Below are positions 5,096-6,372 of a DNA stretch of 6,372 nt, piece after piece. This DNA is from Actinomycetota bacterium (GTDB lineage: Bacteria > Actinomycetota > Actinomycetes > S36-B12 > CAIYMF01): contig WLOZ01000119.1 of the NCBI GenBank assembly GCA_009699025.1, positions 1-6,372 of the forward strand, in the 5' to 3' direction. Positions within the stretch are counted from its first letter, which is position 1. Each line of letters starts with the position of its first letter. The position numbers and the translations under genes were made by a program. The notes beneath the pieces were generated by a model, which saw only the letters and a program-made list of their open reading frames with translations, did not search any database and was not told the origin of the DNA.

Positions 5096-5929
5096 TCAGC
5101 GGTCGGTGCTGATCTTCTTGTGGAAGGCGAGCGCGCACGCGAGGGCCGCGAGCAGGCCGGCAATTCCAACGCACCAGTACCCGAACCTCGCGTATGACCC
5201 GACGTCGGTGGGATCGACGACCGTGGGGATGACGTTGGCCGCCCACACGAGTGGCGCGAGAATCGCGGCGATCACCGCCGCCAGGCCGATCCGGGGAACG
5301 AGATGCTCGACGTGACTGATCACCCCGATCGCCACCAGCACCCCACCCACACAAACCAGAACAGACGAGGTCCGACCGGAATCGCTGGCACTCCCGATGA
5401 GTCCGATGCCGAAGAGGACTAACCCGGCGGCGCCGGAGATCAGGGAGAGGAATGAGGCGTGCACCGTCACTCGAACCTGCCACGGGGCGCCGGCCGCGTA
5501 CTCGGCCAAGGTGGCCTTCATCTGGCCTTCCTTGTGTACCGCGACCATGGCCAGACCCACACCCCCGATCACAAAGGCAGGGCCATAGGCCCACATCACA
5601 CTGGTTCTGCTGGCGTTCAACGCCCCCAGCAGACCCCCGACACCATTAGCGATCGCGCCAAGGATCATCAGGACAACCGCGCTGCGCCCGATCCGGTAAC
5701 TGAGGTGATCCACGTGCAACACCAACGCAAGCACCACCACAGCAATGCCGACGAACGCCAGCGTTGAACCCAACGAGGAGTGGGCCGCGCCGGGAATGGA
5801 CGAACCCAGCAACTTACCGACCCCATAGCCGGCCAGCCCGATCGCCGCGAGCAGCAGCACCGTGGGCGAGGCATGAATGCGCTCGGACTCAAAACGTCGT
5901 TCCTGCGGGGTCAGTTCCGTCGTGTCCAT
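5096..5929 (-). CDS. Polytopic membrane protein, duplicated four-helix unit with paired histidines
   Basis: A 277-residue protein from ATG 5929, chosen because GGAG (5937-5940) lies 7 bases upstream. An upstream start at 6073 would add an Arg-rich, non-conserved-looking stretch. A charged N-terminus of about 18 residues precedes eight likely membrane segments. The two halves align: HASPTVLLLAAIGLAGYG (from 19) with HASFLSLISGAAGLVLFG (from 157), HVDHLSYRIG (72-81) with HVEHLVPRIG (206-215), and VHKEG (131-135) with FHKKI (269-273). The offsets are 134-138 residues. Each half thus carries HAS, H-V-D/E-H-L-x-x-R-I-G and HK at equal positions, which could suggest metal, heme or proton handling, though this is inferred. 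I do not recognise the family. The downstream SQDCDI frame begins directly after its stop. Confidence 0.8.
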   Translation of the reverse strand: MDTTELTPQERRFESERIHASPTVLLLAAIGLAGYGVGKLLGSSIPGAAHSSLGSTLAFVGIAVVVLALVLHVDHLSYRIGRSAVVLMILGAIANGVGGLLGALNASRTSVMWAYGPAFVIGGVGLAMVAVHKEGQMKATLAEYAAGAPWQVRVTVHASFLSLISGAAGLVLFGIGLIGSASDSGRTSSVLVCVGGVLVAIGVISHVEHLVPRIGLAAVIAAILAPLVWAANVIPTVVDPTDVGSYARFGYWCVGIAGLLAALACALAFHKKISTDR

Positions 5930-5936
5930 AATCGGG

Positions 5937-5940
5937 CTCC
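5937..5940 (-). promoter_or_regulatory. Ribosome binding site of the membrane protein
   Basis: GGAG on the minus strand with a 7-base spacer to ATG 5929. It fixes the start well inside the longer open frame that begins at 6073. Confidence 0.55.
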
Positions 5941-5942
5941 AT

Positions 5943-5954
5943 CTACGTACGTAG
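5943..5954. promoter_or_regulatory. 12-bp perfect palindrome before the membrane protein
   Basis: CTACGTACGTAG is a perfect palindrome whose near edge is 13 bases before ATG 5929, just upstream of the ribosome binding site. Its position suits an operator for a dimeric repressor near the transcription start, or a short RNA hairpin. No clear promoter boxes could be paired with it; TTGTCA around 6020-6025 (minus strand) is a weak -35 candidate. Confidence 0.4.
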
Positions 5955-6206
5955 TGCCTCCACTGACGTGGGGCGCGGCTCGTCCGACGGAATTGAGCAT
6001 GACGGGTTCGACGGAGTCTGACAACCGTACTGTCACGGTGTTGTTTGGCCTCTGTCGCGGGGGGCGCAGACACGGCTCAGACGACAAGGCCACCGCCTCG
6101 GCGCCGCCTCATACCGGAGCCTTCTCTCCCGGCAGCGCAACCGCCTCCGGGACGGGCGGCTGGACTAGTTGGCACACCAGTTGACACAAGCCCCTTGGAA
6201 ACAGTA
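5955..6206. other. Gene-poor stretch between the membrane protein and the tRNA region
   Basis: With its flanks, this is about 330 bases (5930-6260) without a supportable gene. Short minus-strand frames here lack ribosome binding sites or are read through tRNA sequence. It holds an interrupted inverted repeat (ACCGT 6024-6028 with ACGGT 6035-6039, flanked by ACAA and TTGT) and the 12-bp tandem repeat at 6167-6190. Confidence 0.5.
6167..6190. repeat. 12-bp tandem repeat, two copies, beside tRNA-Pro
   Basis: AGTTGGCACACC (6167-6178) is followed directly by AGTTGACACAAG (6179-6190), sharing AGTTG-x-CACA. The pair lies 71 bases from the 3' end of the tRNA gene. Such short direct repeats near a tRNA 3' end can be integrase arm-type sites, but no integrase is in the window. 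Confidence 0.5.
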
Positions 6207-6242
6207 AGAGCCGGCTTCCTAGCCGAGTACGAAACCGGCTCT
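6207..6242 (-). terminator. Possible hairpin terminator downstream of tRNA-Pro
   Basis: AGAGCCGG (6207-6214) pairs with CCGGCTCT (6235-6242) over 8 bp, with a 20-base loop that contains a further small stem (CGGCT 6212-6216 with AGCCG 6221-6225). On the minus strand it lies 18 bases after the tRNA and is followed by TTACTGTTTCC, a weak T-rich tail. It is reasonable as the tRNA transcript end, or as an extra structure. Confidence 0.4.
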
Positions 6243-6260
6243 GACCTGCAGTTTCCTGCG

Positions 6261-6334
<74 letters not shown>

Positions 6335-6372
6335 CCGTCCACCCAAAGGCGAACTCCCCGACCCTATCCCAC

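Noticed and set aside
5911..6093. Minus-strand frame of 60 codons overlapping the membrane-gene start
   Set aside because: No suitable ribosome binding site, no motif, and a 19-base out-of-frame overlap with a better-supported start.

Overview
The window looks like a high-GC actinobacterial chromosome segment. The support is GC-rich third codon positions, several GTG starts preceded by GGAGG-type ribosome binding sites, a tRNA gene without an encoded CCA end, and a secreted GmrSD/DUF1524-type HNH protein of a kind common in Actinomycetota. The genus cannot be told from the sequence. Every gene I can support lies on the minus strand, so transcription reads from the right edge to the left. The long plus-strand open frames look like antisense shadows.

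In transcription order: tRNA-Pro(GGG) at 6334-6261 is followed by a possible hairpin terminator, a 12-bp tandem repeat and about 300 bases without a supportable gene. Next comes a 277-residue membrane protein (5929-5096) built as a duplicated four-helix unit with histidines at matching places. Its stop codon is followed, in the same reading frame, by an unidentified protein with an SQDCDI motif (best standard start 4948, end 4322). Coding-like sequence runs from that start right up to the stop, so the true start is missing or unconventional. Six bases after it is a small open frame cut by an in-frame TAG (4315-4115).

The second block may be one transcript. It holds a 24-codon small ORF (4080-4006) with a strong ribosome binding site; a PHBH/MICAL-like FAD monooxygenase (4006-2756), whose ATG overlaps the small ORF's stop as TGATG; an AEC (auxin efflux carrier family) permease (2601-1720); and a GcvT-fold, probably folate-dependent, aminomethyl- or demethylase-type protein (1620-415). 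The 154- and 99-base gaps between the larger genes carry inverted repeats. The set suggests transport plus oxidation plus one-carbon transfer on a small molecule, or less likely a peptide-linked modification. This is inference from gene content, and the substrate is unknown.

At the left edge, the 5' part of a secreted HNH-family protein begins at GTG 317 and runs out of the window. Between it and the GcvT-like gene are about four copies of a 10-bp direct repeat.

The most unusual points are the translationally coupled small peptide before the FAD enzyme, the single reading frame spanning three genes and broken only by stop codons, and the histidine-bearing duplicated membrane protein.
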